Below are positions 1 through 8,105 of a stretch of DNA of 64,000 nucleotides, piece by piece. The number at the start of each line of letters is the position of its first letter. Position 1 is the stretch's first letter. The stretch lies in NCBI GenBank assembly GCA_036504595.1, contig DASXUX010000001.1:1-64000 (forward strand), given 5' to 3'. The stretch is from DASXUX01 sp036504595. Its GTDB lineage: Bacteria > Planctomycetota > SZUA-567 > H5-PLA8. Both the position numbers and the translations under genes were made by a program. Below the pieces are notes generated by a model, which had not been told where the DNA came from, made no database searches, and saw only the letters and a list, made by a program, of their open reading frames with translations.

Positions 1-186
1 TTCCGCCAACTCCGGGTGGTCGCGGCCAAAATCGCCCAGCGCGTTCACGGAGCGTACGCCGGACAAAAATCCAGTCGCCGCGAGCGTCAGCAATGCATGC
101 AGCGGGTGCCGCACACCGCGCCGCTTGCGCGGATCAGGCACCGCCTTGAAGGCTTCCCACAGCGTCAATTCGGCCGTTTGGCTCAT
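1..186 (-). CDS. ISAs1-type transposase, N-terminal part (cut by window edge)
   Basis: Reading the minus strand from an ATG at 186 gives 62 codons with no stop up to the window edge. The protein begins MSQTAELTLWEAFKAVPDPR and continues with RRGVRHPLHALLTLAATGF, the pattern of the N-terminal associated domain of ISAs1-family (H-repeat) DDE transposases. A good ribosome site, AGGAG, lies about seven bases before the ATG. The catalytic DDE part would lie to the left of the window, so it is not known whether the gene is intact. It sits next to other mobile-element debris at 926-2018. Confidence 0.85.
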   Translation of the reverse strand, partial: MSQTAELTLWEAFKAVPDPRKRRGVRHPLHALLTLAATGFLSGVRSVNALGDFGRDHPELAE

Positions 187-299
187 TTTTTCGATCTCCT
201 TTGTTTAAGAGATCGACTATTTGCCCATGAAAAATGAGGACTTTTGAAAGGCCCTGGCTATGCTGCTTCTTGACAATCCGTGCGACAACTGGCAGCGTT

Positions 300-821
300 A
301 TGGATATGAGCCGCCCCGAAAAAGTCTGCTACGAGTCCTTTGTGAAAACGGCGTGCTACGTTTTTCTTGGTCTGTTGATGGTCGGGGCCTCGCTATTCTG
401 CACACGCATTGACCGGCTTGACGCGATCATCGCAGGCTGGTTCGGCGTCGCTTTCTTCGGGGCGTGCGAACTGGTGGGTATTGCCCGTCTCTTCGTCAAT
501 TCACCACGCCTGACCATCAGCGATTCCGGCATCAGCGACATCCGCGATGGTTTTGGCCTAATCGAGTGGAGTGACATATTGAGCGTTGATGTCGCCGAGA
601 TTCAGCGCCAGAAATTCATCGCCCTGACCGTTGAGGATCCGGAGAAATATGTCCAACGACTGAGCACGTTTAAGCGGTGGGCCGCCAAAGCTAACACCGC
701 GCTGGTCGGTACGCCCATCATCATCAATACGCACGGCTTGGATATCACGCTGGAAGACGCTCTAACCGAAATCCGTATGCATCTTCTGGAATCAAACTCC
801 TCAGCAGTCAGCACGCCCTAA
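300..821 (+). CDS. STM3941-like membrane protein
   Basis: 173 residues starting MDMSRPEKVCYESF. Two hydrophobic segments lie near the N-terminus (about residues 15-35 and 43-70), followed by a soluble beta-rich part (PRLTISDSGISDIRDGF, then GLIEWSDILSVDV) like the PH-type domain of the STM3941 family. Function of that family is unknown. Two ATGs, at 300 and 306, are possible and neither has a strong ribosome site. An in-frame upstream start at 234 is less likely because the extra residues look unlike protein. The gene stands alone between a transposase and repeat-rich debris, so it may be accessory. Confidence 0.65.
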   Translation: MDMSRPEKVCYESFVKTACYVFLGLLMVGASLFCTRIDRLDAIIAGWFGVAFFGACELVGIARLFVNSPRLTISDSGISDIRDGFGLIEWSDILSVDVAEIQRQKFIALTVEDPEKYVQRLSTFKRWAAKANTALVGTPIIINTHGLDITLEDALTEIRMHLLESNSSAVSTP

Positions 822-888
822 GCGCGCAGCGCCGTTCGTGCTTTTACTCCTGCCTCCTGCCGTTCCTCCGCGGTAAGCTCCGTTGCGC

Positions 889-925
889 TTCAATCCGCAA
901 TCCGAATTCCGCAATCCGAAATTCG
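889..925. repeat. Degenerate tandem repeat (CAATCCGAATTC type)
   Basis: Short near-repeats of AATCCGCAATCCGAATTCC follow each other just before the stop codon of the broken propeller gene at 926. The same AATTC-rich type appears at 8076, 21622 and 45952, always at the end of a minus-strand gene or inside one. Confidence 0.5.
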
Positions 926-1111
926 TTACTTCTCCCCAATGCAGTACAAATTCTGCTCCCCCCGCAAATACATCCGGTTACCTTCAAAAATCGGCGTCGA
1001 AAGCGTCACTTCGTGCCGCGGCCCTTCCCAATGCTTCTGCTCCCAGCCCGTCCAGCCTTTGGGATGCATGTAGTCGAGATTATTCTTCGACACGAGCTTG
1101 AACTCGCGCAC
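926..1111 (-). pseudogene. C-terminal remnant of a PQQ-like beta-propeller gene
   Basis: The last 61 codons read VREFKLVSKNNLDYMHPKGW to EGNRMYLRGEQNLYCIGEK and stop at 926. This closely parallels the end of the PQQ-like propeller protein at 33543-35723 (REFKQVARNRLEQMWFRYGE, then GKRMYYRGEVSLYCVEGK). Homology ends abruptly at about 1111, where transposase sequence of the opposite orientation begins. The gene was therefore interrupted or cut off by the mobile element, and only its tail survives. No start or signal peptide remains. Confidence 0.7.
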
Positions 1112-1425
1112 GGAAGCCGAGCGTCGCGGCTCGGAACAGGCCGCCGTCGTCGTCTGGGTCGGCGACCACGGCCACGGCAACCCCACGATGCTGCAACGCG
1201 AATTCGGGGCGCTGAAGAAGCCCCTGCATATCATCACCGACTTTTACCACTGCAGCGAGCGGCTGGCGGAATGCGCGAAGGTGCTGGAGGGCGAGAGCGC
1301 GGCCTGCAAGCGTCGTCGGCAAAAACGCTATCATCAACTGCGTAGCTGGCTGTGGGATGGCCAAGTTGACAAGGTCATCGAACGTTTACGCACCACTGCG
1401 GAGGCATTGGCGCCACGGCCGACGG
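1112..1425 (+). pseudogene. ISKra4-type transposase, internal catalytic fragment
   Basis: The plus strand encodes AAVVVWVGDHGHG, then KKPLHIITDFYHCSERLAEC and a tail ending LWDGQVDKVIERLR. The ITDFYHxxERL block is the typical catalytic-region signature of ISKra4-family transposases. The fragment lacks a start, and the usual C-terminal end is missing. It lies head to head with the N-terminal part of the same kind of transposase on the minus strand (1426-2018), so the element has been inverted internally. The right edge is uncertain by some 60 bases. Confidence 0.65.
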
Positions 1426-2018
1426 GCGCATTGCCGGCGGCTTGCTCCGGCGCGCGGACGGAACTGAGCGCGCCATGTTGCTGCACGGCGGATTGAGCGC
1501 CGACGGCTTCGGAGACACGCTGAATCGTCTTGTTTGCGACGCGGATGCCCAGCGTTTCAAGTGAAGCGACCCCGTCGCGGAATTCGGCGTCGCTGCCCAT
1601 TTCGCTCAGTGCCCGGCGCAGGCGCGGGCTTTGAGGGTGCTCGGGCAGCGGCAAGCTCAGGTCCGAGGGGGAAAAAGCCGCGTTCGCAGACGCGGCAGTA
1701 GCCATGCAGGCGCGTGACCGTGATCGGCCCGCGCACCGTTTCAAGGGTGCGCGGTTTGTCCGACCATTGCAGGTTGCGTCCGCATTTACAGCGGCCCTGT
1801 TTGGTGCATTTGGGCAGAAGCATCGATTCGGAAAGAGCCTGCGACATTAAGGTGCGGGCCGCTTCATCGCCCGTGCGCACGGCCGCGGCTTCGACCGCAT
1901 CGAACGAAAAGGGTACAGGGCCACTGCACTCATCTGGAAACATCTTCTTCAGTTCGGCTTCGTACTGCGCCAACAGTTTTGCCCGAATGCTCGCGTTGTC
2001 TGGATGCTCTGTCTGCAA
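1426..2018 (-). pseudogene. ISKra4-type transposase, N-terminal fragment with frameshift
   Basis: From the ATG at 2018 the frame encodes a helical start, then CKCGRNLQWSDKPRTLETVR and HGYCRVCERGFFP, the zinc-ribbon region of ISKra4 transposases. The frame then runs out of register at a TTTTT-CCCCC run near 1675, and the natural continuation (SDLSLPLPEHPQSPRLRRAL, then GIRVANKTIQRVSEAVGA) is found one base over. Removing one C restores the frame, so this looks like a one-base insertion. Programmed frameshifting at that run cannot be excluded, but the gene is also truncated, and its catalytic half lies inverted at 1112-1425. Confidence 0.7.
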
Positions 2019-2126
2019 AGCGCGCTCTCCATGAGAAGGTTACTCATGGATCGACCATTCCAGCTCGAAAAATTAGATTAATGCAACCGGCGTGACACAG
2101 ACCCACAGGTCACCCGTTTGTGACGG

Positions 2127-2909
2127 TCACTCCACGAACTTCATGGCAAAAGCCTTGGGACTGACGGTCATGTGCTTCTTGAACACGCGCGAGAAATAGA
2201 ACGAATCGGCATAGCCCACGCGCTGAGCCACCTCTGTCACGTTCAGCGAACCGGATTGCAGCAGAGTGCACGCCCATTCGATTTTCATCTCCTCGTGCAG
2301 CGCTTGTACCGTCGAGCCGCAGCTTTGGCGAACTTTGCGGCACAGCGACGACGTCGAGATTTGAAAATGGTCCGCAATGCGGCCGAGGTCCGTCGGATCC
2401 GACAGGTGGTCGCGGAGATAATCGCGGAAGGCCGCGTCGCTGATCACCGGACTGGCTCGCCGCAGCACCGGCTCTTCGCTCAAAAGCATCAGCGCCTGAG
2501 CCAGCCAGACCTCGTGCTGGCCCATCGCCACCGGCAGCTCGCCGCGGAATATGGCGCCCATCTTGCGCATGCAGTCGGCCACGGCTGGCGCGTTGCTGAT
2601 GGCGAAGAATCGCGCGCCGCGTTCCTTCAGAATCGTCCGCGCCATTGCCGCCGCGTAGGACCCATTGAAGCGGCAGAAGTAATGCGCGTACGGATCGGCG
2701 GGGTCGGCCATCAGGAAACCGGTGTCCTCCGGCGGCGCGATGCCCGCCATCCCGCGCCGCAGTTCGGTCGTGGCCTTGCCATCGCGGTACGCGCCGCGCC
2801 CCGTCAGAAAAACGCGCAGCACAAACTCTCGCTGCTTGGTTGCAGGACTCGAATGGAACGGCGACCGGTTGACAAACCCGGCTGTTCTCACTTGAAATGG
2901 CGGTTGCAT
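2127..2909 (-). CDS. AraC-family transcriptional regulator
   Basis: 260 residues. The N-terminal two thirds resemble an AraC-type cupin sensor domain (FVLRVFLTGRGAYRDGK, MAGIAPPEDTGFLM, YFCRFNGSYAAAM). The C-terminus carries the double helix-turn-helix, with LGRIADHFQISTSSLCRKVR and then VTEVAQRVGYADSFYFSRVF. The ATG at 2909 has GAGGA three bases upstream; a TTG at 2918 is an alternative start. The gene is divergent from a secreted oligogalacturonate lyase across about 125 bases, so control of that gene by a sugar-type signal is the obvious guess, not shown. Matched 12-base direct repeats in the gap (2941, 2994) are candidate binding sites. Confidence 0.88.
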   Translation of the reverse strand: MQPPFQVRTAGFVNRSPFHSSPATKQREFVLRVFLTGRGAYRDGKATTELRRGMAGIAPPEDTGFLMADPADPYAHYFCRFNGSYAAAMARTILKERGARFFAISNAPAVADCMRKMGAIFRGELPVAMGQHEVWLAQALMLLSEEPVLRRASPVISDAAFRDYLRDHLSDPTDLGRIADHFQISTSSLCRKVRQSCGSTVQALHEEMKIEWACTLLQSGSLNVTEVAQRVGYADSFYFSRVFKKHMTVSPKAFAMKFVE

Positions 2910-2940
2910 AGTCCTCAAGTCTCAAGCCTCAAGCCTGCAC

Positions 2941-3005
2941 TATAATCCAGGTTTTTGCTTCGCAAGTGCATGGTTCTGCCTGCGCAGTGGGCTTATTATC
3001 CAGGT
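2941..3005. promoter_or_regulatory. Candidate AraC operator: two direct repeats
   Basis: TATAATCCAGGT (2941-2952) and TATTATCCAGGT (2994-3005) differ at one base and are 53 bases apart, close to five helical turns. They lie in the divergent gap between the AraC-type regulator and the lyase gene. AraC proteins usually bind direct repeats, so this is a reasonable but untested operator. Confidence 0.45.
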
Positions 3006-3033
3006 CAAGCTTTCTAAAAAGGAGCATCCGTCC

Positions 3034-4665
3034 ATGCCGCGACTCAACTGCATCGCACTGGCCGCACTTCTCTGGTGCGCAAGCCTTCTAGCGGGCCAAC
3101 CGGAACTTACGGCCGCCGCGCCTGATGGCGAAACCCTGGCGTGGCTGCGCTTCGAAGACGAAAAACAGAAATATGCCGACCTGCCGTACCACTTTCTCGG
3201 CGACGGCGAACTGAAGCTCACCATCGACGTCAAGCCCGCCACCGGCCAGACGCTCGCCCTTCACTGGGGATCGAAAAATGATGTGCGCAGCGCACGCCTC
3301 GTTCTCGGCGAAAAGAGCATCCCGCTCAGCGGCGGCGGCTACAACGGCTTTCGCTGGCTGATGGTTCCACTCCCGGAACTTAACGCCGAGAAATACGAAC
3401 TGACGCTGGCCGCCGGCGATGACAAACCGGGCTTCATCGCCGAAGTCCGGCTGATTCAGCCCGGCAAAAGCGTCGCGAGCTCCGACATGAAAGCACCTTC
3501 CAGCAAGATCACGCGCGTCGCAGCAACGCTCGCCCCCAATCCCGTTGAACCGTCCTGCGTCACCCCCCAACAATCCAACGACCAGCTCGTCTACTTCACG
3601 TCCACCAGCCTGCTCGAAGACGACAAGCGCCTGGTCTTCATCAGCGACCGCACCGGCCATCCCAATCTCTTCATGCGCAACATGGACACGGGCGAGGAGC
3701 GGCAGCTCACCTCCAACGCCGAGGGCTACATGAAGTCCTACGTCTACTTCGACGGCCAGCCCTACAAAGGTCTCGGGCGCGCCAGCGTCAGCGTCGATCC
3801 CCACAGCGGCACCATCTATTTCTTGCAAGGCCGCCAAATCCGCGCCGTCAGCCTTGATGGCAAGGAGCGCATGCTCGCCGAATACCCGGAGGGCCAGATG
3901 ACCGCGTTCACGCATGTCTCGGCTGACGGCACCCGCCTGTGCGTTCCGACCACCGATGCCGCCGCGCTCGACGGCCCTCCCGGAAAAACGGATGCGCGTG
4001 TGCAGGAACAGAACCTGTCCTCGTACCTCCGCGTCTACGACACGCAAAGCGGCAAGGAAGTCCTCTGCGAACGCGTTCAGAACGCGTGGATCACGCACGT
4101 TCAATTCTCGCCCATCGACCGGAACCTCATCCTCTACAATCACGAATGGCCTTCCGACTGCGGCATCCGGCGCATGTGGCTCTGGGACGGCAAGACCCAT
4201 CTGCGCCTGCGCACCGAGGGCGACGGCCGCAGCCGTGCCGACTGGACCTGCCACGAAATGTGGGAGCGCGATGGCAAGGCCATCGTCTACCACGGCGGCT
4301 ACAACAAAGGCCCGACCTACGTCGGCCGCGTCAACTCCGACGGCACGGGCATGGTTGAAATCGCCCTCCCCGCCGGCTGGCATCGCTACGGCCACTTCAC
4401 GGTCGGCAAGCCCGGCTGGCTGGTCAGCGACGGCTACTACCAGCAGCCCGGCGATACCTCCAAAGGCTGCGGCGCGTGGATCAGCCTGATCAAAGCCGAC
4501 TGGCAGCAGAAGCGTCTCGACTGGATCCCGCTCTGCCGCAACGGCTCGAGTTGGAGCTCGCAAGACGCTCACCCGCACCCCATCTTCAACCACGCCGCCG
4601 ACGCCGTCTTCTTTACTTCCGACCTGACCGGCAAACGCGCCGTCTACAAAGTCGCCGTGCCGTAG
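3034..4665 (+). CDS. Oligogalacturonate lyase-like beta-propeller (PL22), secreted
   Basis: 543 residues with a signal peptide (about 1-21) after a ribosome site AAGGAG. After an extra N-terminal beta domain (about 25-150) comes a WD40/TolB-like propeller of the oligogalacturonate lyase family, which cleaves unsaturated pectin di- and oligomers by beta-elimination. The known manganese ligands of the family, a lone His and a Q-x-x-H-x-H set, appear here as H407 (TCHEMWERDG) and Q510, H513, H515 (SSQDAHPHP). Family members are often cytoplasmic or periplasmic; this one looks exported. It is divergent from an AraC regulator. The metal site makes an active enzyme likely, but many environmental homologues are uncharacterised, so substrate is uncertain. 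Confidence 0.85.
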   Translation: MPRLNCIALAALLWCASLLAGQPELTAAAPDGETLAWLRFEDEKQKYADLPYHFLGDGELKLTIDVKPATGQTLALHWGSKNDVRSARLVLGEKSIPLSGGGYNGFRWLMVPLPELNAEKYELTLAAGDDKPGFIAEVRLIQPGKSVASSDMKAPSSKITRVAATLAPNPVEPSCVTPQQSNDQLVYFTSTSLLEDDKRLVFISDRTGHPNLFMRNMDTGEERQLTSNAEGYMKSYVYFDGQPYKGLGRASVSVDPHSGTIYFLQGRQIRAVSLDGKERMLAEYPEGQMTAFTHVSADGTRLCVPTTDAAALDGPPGKTDARVQEQNLSSYLRVYDTQSGKEVLCERVQNAWITHVQFSPIDRNLILYNHEWPSDCGIRRMWLWDGKTHLRLRTEGDGRSRADWTCHEMWERDGKAIVYHGGYNKGPTYVGRVNSDGTGMVEIALPAGWHRYGHFTVGKPGWLVSDGYYQQPGDTSKGCGAWISLIKADWQQKRLDWIPLCRNGSSWSSQDAHPHPIFNHAADAVFFTSDLTGKRAVYKVAVP

Positions 4666-4760
4666 TAGAGCAATCCTCCCGGATTGCGCACTGTTCCGTC
4701 TGTTAGGGGGCGAGCAAGGCGCAGCGCCGCAACTTCGCAGACGGACGAATCGGGCAAGAT
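4664..4760. repeat. Palindromic repeat cluster after the lyase gene
   Basis: Contains the hairpin CAATCC-TCCC-GGATTG (4671-4686), shared with 21453, 28076 and 57782, and a second small palindrome, CGGGCA-AGA-TGCCCG, near 4751. The gap 4666-4915 has no convincing gene; the rest holds only the leader of dapF. Confidence 0.6.
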
Positions 4761-4915
4761 GCCCGCACTACGACTACGTGCTCACGACCGCTGCCTATTG
4801 CGTACTGCCGTTGAAATGTCACCCGCAAACTGGTAAGTGGTAGGAACTGTAAGAGTACGGCGGCGGACCAGCCTCACACATCGACAAGCCGCATCCGCAA
4901 TCGAAAGAGGATCCC

Positions 4916-5749
4916 ATGCGAGCCATACCCGTCGTCAAGATGTCCGGCACCGGCAACGATTTCCTCATGATCGACAACCGCGCCGGTTTGCTGAAAGAAG
5001 GCGAAGCTCCGGCTCTCGCGCGAGCGGCCTGCCCGCGCCGCATTTCCGCGGGGGCCGATGGCATTATCCTCATCGAAAAAGCCACTCTGCCTTTGCATGA
5101 CTTTCGCATGCGCATCTTCAACGCCGATGGCTCGGAAGCCGAAATGTGCGGCAACGGCTCGCGCTGCATCGCTGTCTTCGCCCGCCAGCTCGGCGTCGCC
5201 GGACTGACTCAGCGTATCGAAACCGTCGCCGGCTCGCTGAACGCCGCCGTAGCTGCCGATGGCCAGTCGGCAAAAGTGCAGCTCTCGCCGCCGTCGGCGC
5301 TGGAATTCAAGAAAGCCGTGGACGTGCTCGGCGCGGCCTGCGACATCCACTTCATCAACACCGGCGTGCCGCATGCCGTTATTTTCGTTCCAGACGTTTC
5401 GAAAGTAGACGTGAAGAAAACAGGCGCGTGCATCCGCTACCACGAAGTCTTCAAACCCAAGGGCACGAATGCAAACTTCGTCCAGCTTTTGGACCGGAGC
5501 ACGATCAAGATCCGCACCTATGAACGCGGCGTCGAAGACGAGACCTTCGCCTGCGGCACCGGCGCGACCGCCTGCGCCATCGTTACATGCCTGGTTCATG
5601 GCTACAAACCGCCGATCAACGTTCTGACGGCCGGCGGCAGCACCCTGACGATCCATTTCGAACGCGCGGGCAACGGCGTCACCGCTCCGTTCCTGGAAGG
5701 CGCCGTCGATACGATCTATAAAGGCGAATACTATTGGAATGTTGAATGA
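4916..5749 (+). CDS. dapF: Diaminopimelate epimerase
   Basis: 277 residues, the usual length. It interconverts LL- and meso-diaminopimelate in lysine and peptidoglycan synthesis in the cytoplasm. Both catalytic cysteine sites are present: C78 in AEMCGNGSRC and C213 in DETFACGTGATAC. The substrate-binding stretches MSGTGNDF near the start and FINTGVPHAV and KGTNANFV in the middle are also intact. AGAGGA stands seven bases before the ATG. No other lysine genes are adjacent. Presence of dapF fits a cell that makes meso-DAP peptidoglycan. Confidence 0.97.
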   Translation: MRAIPVVKMSGTGNDFLMIDNRAGLLKEGEAPALARAACPRRISAGADGIILIEKATLPLHDFRMRIFNADGSEAEMCGNGSRCIAVFARQLGVAGLTQRIETVAGSLNAAVAADGQSAKVQLSPPSALEFKKAVDVLGAACDIHFINTGVPHAVIFVPDVSKVDVKKTGACIRYHEVFKPKGTNANFVQLLDRSTIKIRTYERGVEDETFACGTGATACAIVTCLVHGYKPPINVLTAGGSTLTIHFERAGNGVTAPFLEGAVDTIYKGEYYWNVE

Positions 5750-5756
5750 TGGATGA

Positions 5757-5818
5757 CGACTAGCGCCTCATCGGCCTTATTCATCATTCCGCATTCCGCA
5801 TTCATCATTCATCATTTG
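5757..5818. repeat. Degenerate tandem repeat (CATCATTCCGCATT type)
   Basis: Near-repeats of ATTCATCATTCCGC fill most of the 80-base gap between dapF and the next gene. The same type in both orientations occurs at 14338 and 20628. Confidence 0.65.
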
Positions 5819-5829
5819 GCGGAGGGGCC

Positions 5830-7224
5830 GTGACCGATAACAGCGCCGCATCACCGCCCCTGAAGCCCGGCAAGCTCACGCTCATTCTTCCAAAGGAGCA
5901 TTCCTTCCGCGTCTTCCTGCGCGTCGCGGCCGATAAGTTTTCGCGCGACGACATCAAGCTGCGCGCCTCAGCGCTTTCTTACAGCTCGCTCGCTTCGCTG
6001 GTGCCGATCTTCGCCATCATCCTGGCCGTTCTCTCGGGCCCGACTTTCGAAAAGAACCGCGAGCGCTACCTGGACCAGATCTCCTCGGTGCTGATCCCGG
6101 CGGAGCCCACCATTTTCGATGATCCTGAGTTATTCGCGGACCGGGTAGGCCAGCAACAGGATCTGAAGGTACAGTTCGAAAGATACATCCAGCCCATTGC
6201 TCAGAAGCTGGGCGCGGTCAGTATTTTCGGCTTCCTCGTGCTGCTCGTCACCGTGTGGCTGCTTTTCAATGCCGTTGAGAACACGTTCAACATCATCTGG
6301 CGAGCCACCAGCCGCCGGCCGATCTTTCTGCGCGTCGCCATTGCTACCAGCATGGTCTTTTGGGGCCCGATCATGCTCGCGCTGTCGGTCTCGCTCTCCG
6401 AATTGCTCGGCGGCTTGCCGATCCTCGGGACCTACGTGGTGCCGGGCGTCTTCAGCGCGCTGGCCTTCACCGCCTTCTACATGGTCATGCCCCATGCAAA
6501 GGTGCAGTACAAAGCCGCGCTGATCGGCGGCATTGCCGCGGCGCTGTGCTGGGAACTGGCTAAACTGCTGTTCCTGCTTTACGTCACGCGCGTGGTCAGC
6601 TATAGCGCCGTCTATGGCTCGCTGGGCCTGATCCCCATGCTGTTCTTGTGGGTTTACATCAACTGGATGATCATTCTTTACGGCGCGGAACTGGCGTTCG
6701 TGATGCAGCACGCCAAAGCCATGCTGGAAGACTACCACGCCACGCAGCGCGGCAAGCACGAGTCCGCTCAGCGCGAAGCCGCTTTGCTCGTCCCGCCGGC
6801 GCTCGTCCTCGCCGCCGCAATCGAAATTGCGCGGCGCTTCCGCGAAAAATGTCCGACCGGCGTCTCCGCCCATCAGCTCGCGCAGGCCCTTCACATTGAA
6901 CATTCTCTCGCCCGGCAAGCCGCCGACCGCCTGGTCCGCGCCGGCATTCTCGCGCGCGTGGAAGGTTCCGGCGAAGACTCCAAGAACGAAGACGCATACT
7001 TGCCATCCAGCCAGCCTGGGAGCTGCGACGTCTCCTCGCTGCTGACTGTCGCCACCACCGAACGCATGCAGGTCGGCCAGGGCGATGCCGTGGATCGCGC
7101 GCGCGCCCTCCTTGCCACCGTCTCCGAAAGCAGCGCCGCCCGCATCGGCAAGATGACGCTCGCGGACCTGGCCGAACTTCGCCCGGACGTCGAAAAGCCG
7201 ACGGGTTCAGAAATCAGCGCCTGA
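5830..7224 (+). CDS. YihY/BrkB-family inner membrane protein with winged-helix tail
   Basis: 464 residues. It starts with GTG after GGAGG. The core matches the YihY/virulence factor BrkB family (once called ribonuclease BN): LRASALSYSSLASLVPIFAI, NTFNIIWRATSRRPIF, then SAVYGSLGLIPMLFLWVYIN. Six membrane segments are seen at about 48-70, 130-150, 168-190, 203-220, 229-251 and 265-292. Residues about 320-390 look like a cytoplasmic winged helix (GVSAHQLAQALHIEHSLARQ), an accessory part found in some longer members. Transport or export role is unproven. The 3' end overlaps the convergent SAM hydrolase gene by 11 bases. Confidence 0.9.
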   Translation: MTDNSAASPPLKPGKLTLILPKEHSFRVFLRVAADKFSRDDIKLRASALSYSSLASLVPIFAIILAVLSGPTFEKNRERYLDQISSVLIPAEPTIFDDPELFADRVGQQQDLKVQFERYIQPIAQKLGAVSIFGFLVLLVTVWLLFNAVENTFNIIWRATSRRPIFLRVAIATSMVFWGPIMLALSVSLSELLGGLPILGTYVVPGVFSALAFTAFYMVMPHAKVQYKAALIGGIAAALCWELAKLLFLLYVTRVVSYSAVYGSLGLIPMLFLWVYINWMIILYGAELAFVMQHAKAMLEDYHATQRGKHESAQREAALLVPPALVLAAAIEIARRFREKCPTGVSAHQLAQALHIEHSLARQAADRLVRAGILARVEGSGEDSKNEDAYLPSSQPGSCDVSSLLTVATTERMQVGQGDAVDRARALLATVSESSAARIGKMTLADLAELRPDVEKPTGSEISA

Positions 7225-8053
7225 GCCGGCGCAGGGCAATTCCTTGGGCGAGCTCCGCGGAAAGCGTCTTCGCCGCGTCGCCGTTGCGCACCGCAATCTC
7301 CAGCCGCCCCCCGCTGCCGAAGTAGGCTACCGGTTCTCCCGGCGCGACATCCGCGAACGTCGAGCTCAAGCCGGCGATTCGGCGTGTTCCGATCTCGATA
7401 GCAACGGCCGCGTTCTTTGGATTCCATCGCTTATACTCTTGAGCGGTCAGGTCTGTGATCAGGTTGCCGAAATGATCCGCGCGCAGCACGTGCAGCTTCA
7501 AGCCGCCGCGCGACTTTTCGGGCTCGGGCAGCGCCAGACTCACCAGGTCTTTGATCGGTTCGCCGAGTTCGCTCAGCATCACGCCTCGCGCCAGATGTGC
7601 CGCCACCGGCGCAAAGATGTCCCGCCCGTGAAACGTGCTGCTGACCTGCGGGCGATAGTAACTGGCGTTGGTGAGCCGAACGGCGGTCCAGGCCGAGAAG
7701 CGCAGGCTGGAATCCTCTGAAACACGTTGCTTGCGCCTGCGAGTCCCAGCCCCCAGCACCAGATCGAAAATCCCATTATCCGGCCCGACAAAGAACGCGT
7801 GCGGAGTTTGTATCGCCACCGCCGCGCGAGACGTTCCAACGCCCGGGTCAATGACAGCGACATGAATCGTCTCTGGCGGGAAGAACGGACACGCCGTCTC
7901 CAGCGCGAGCGCGCCAGCCAGAATATCCTGCGCCGGAATTTCGTGCGTGATATCGACGACTTGAGCCTCCGGCGCCAGCCGCGCGATAACGCCCTTCATC
8001 GCGCCCACATAGCCGTCGGCCGTGCCGAAATCAGTGGTCAGCGTAATCAGCAT
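7214..8053 (-). CDS. S-adenosyl-L-methionine hydrolase (adenosine-forming), DUF62 family
   Basis: 279 residues of the SAM hydroxide adenosyltransferase family, related to fluorinase and chlorinase, which splits SAM into adenosine and methionine using water. Family signatures are all here: TLTTDFGTADGYVGAMKG at the start, VVDITHEIPAQD, AVIDPGVGTSRAAVAIQ, FVGPDNGIFD, STFHGRDIFAPVAAHLA and DHFGNLITDL. The start MLITLTTDFG at 8053 matches the family; an in-frame ATG at 8074 is possible, but further upstream the frame runs into a repeat. It is the last gene of the minus-strand SUF run, only about 50 bases after sufT, so co-transcription is likely. The halogenase loop is not evident. Confidence 0.9.
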   Translation of the reverse strand: MLITLTTDFGTADGYVGAMKGVIARLAPEAQVVDITHEIPAQDILAGALALETACPFFPPETIHVAVIDPGVGTSRAAVAIQTPHAFFVGPDNGIFDLVLGAGTRRRKQRVSEDSSLRFSAWTAVRLTNASYYRPQVSSTFHGRDIFAPVAAHLARGVMLSELGEPIKDLVSLALPEPEKSRGGLKLHVLRADHFGNLITDLTAQEYKRWNPKNAAVAIEIGTRRIAGLSSTFADVAPGEPVAYFGSGGRLEIAVRNGDAAKTLSAELAQGIALRRLRR

Positions 8054-8075
8054 CGCGGGAGATGCTCGCTCCATG

Positions 8076-8105
8076 ATTCTGAATTCTGCGTTCTGAATTC
8101 TGACT
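8076..8105. repeat. Degenerate tandem repeat (GAATTCTG type)
   Basis: Three to four near-copies of TTCTGAATTCTG between sufT and the SAM hydrolase gene. The repeat also extends into open frame ahead of the hydrolase start, which explains a spurious longer reading frame there. Confidence 0.55.

Noticed and set aside
1660..1690. Programmed frameshift in the ISKra4-type transposase
   Set aside because: The T5-C5 run is suitable, but the gene is also truncated and inverted, so a simple one-base insertion is the plainer reading.
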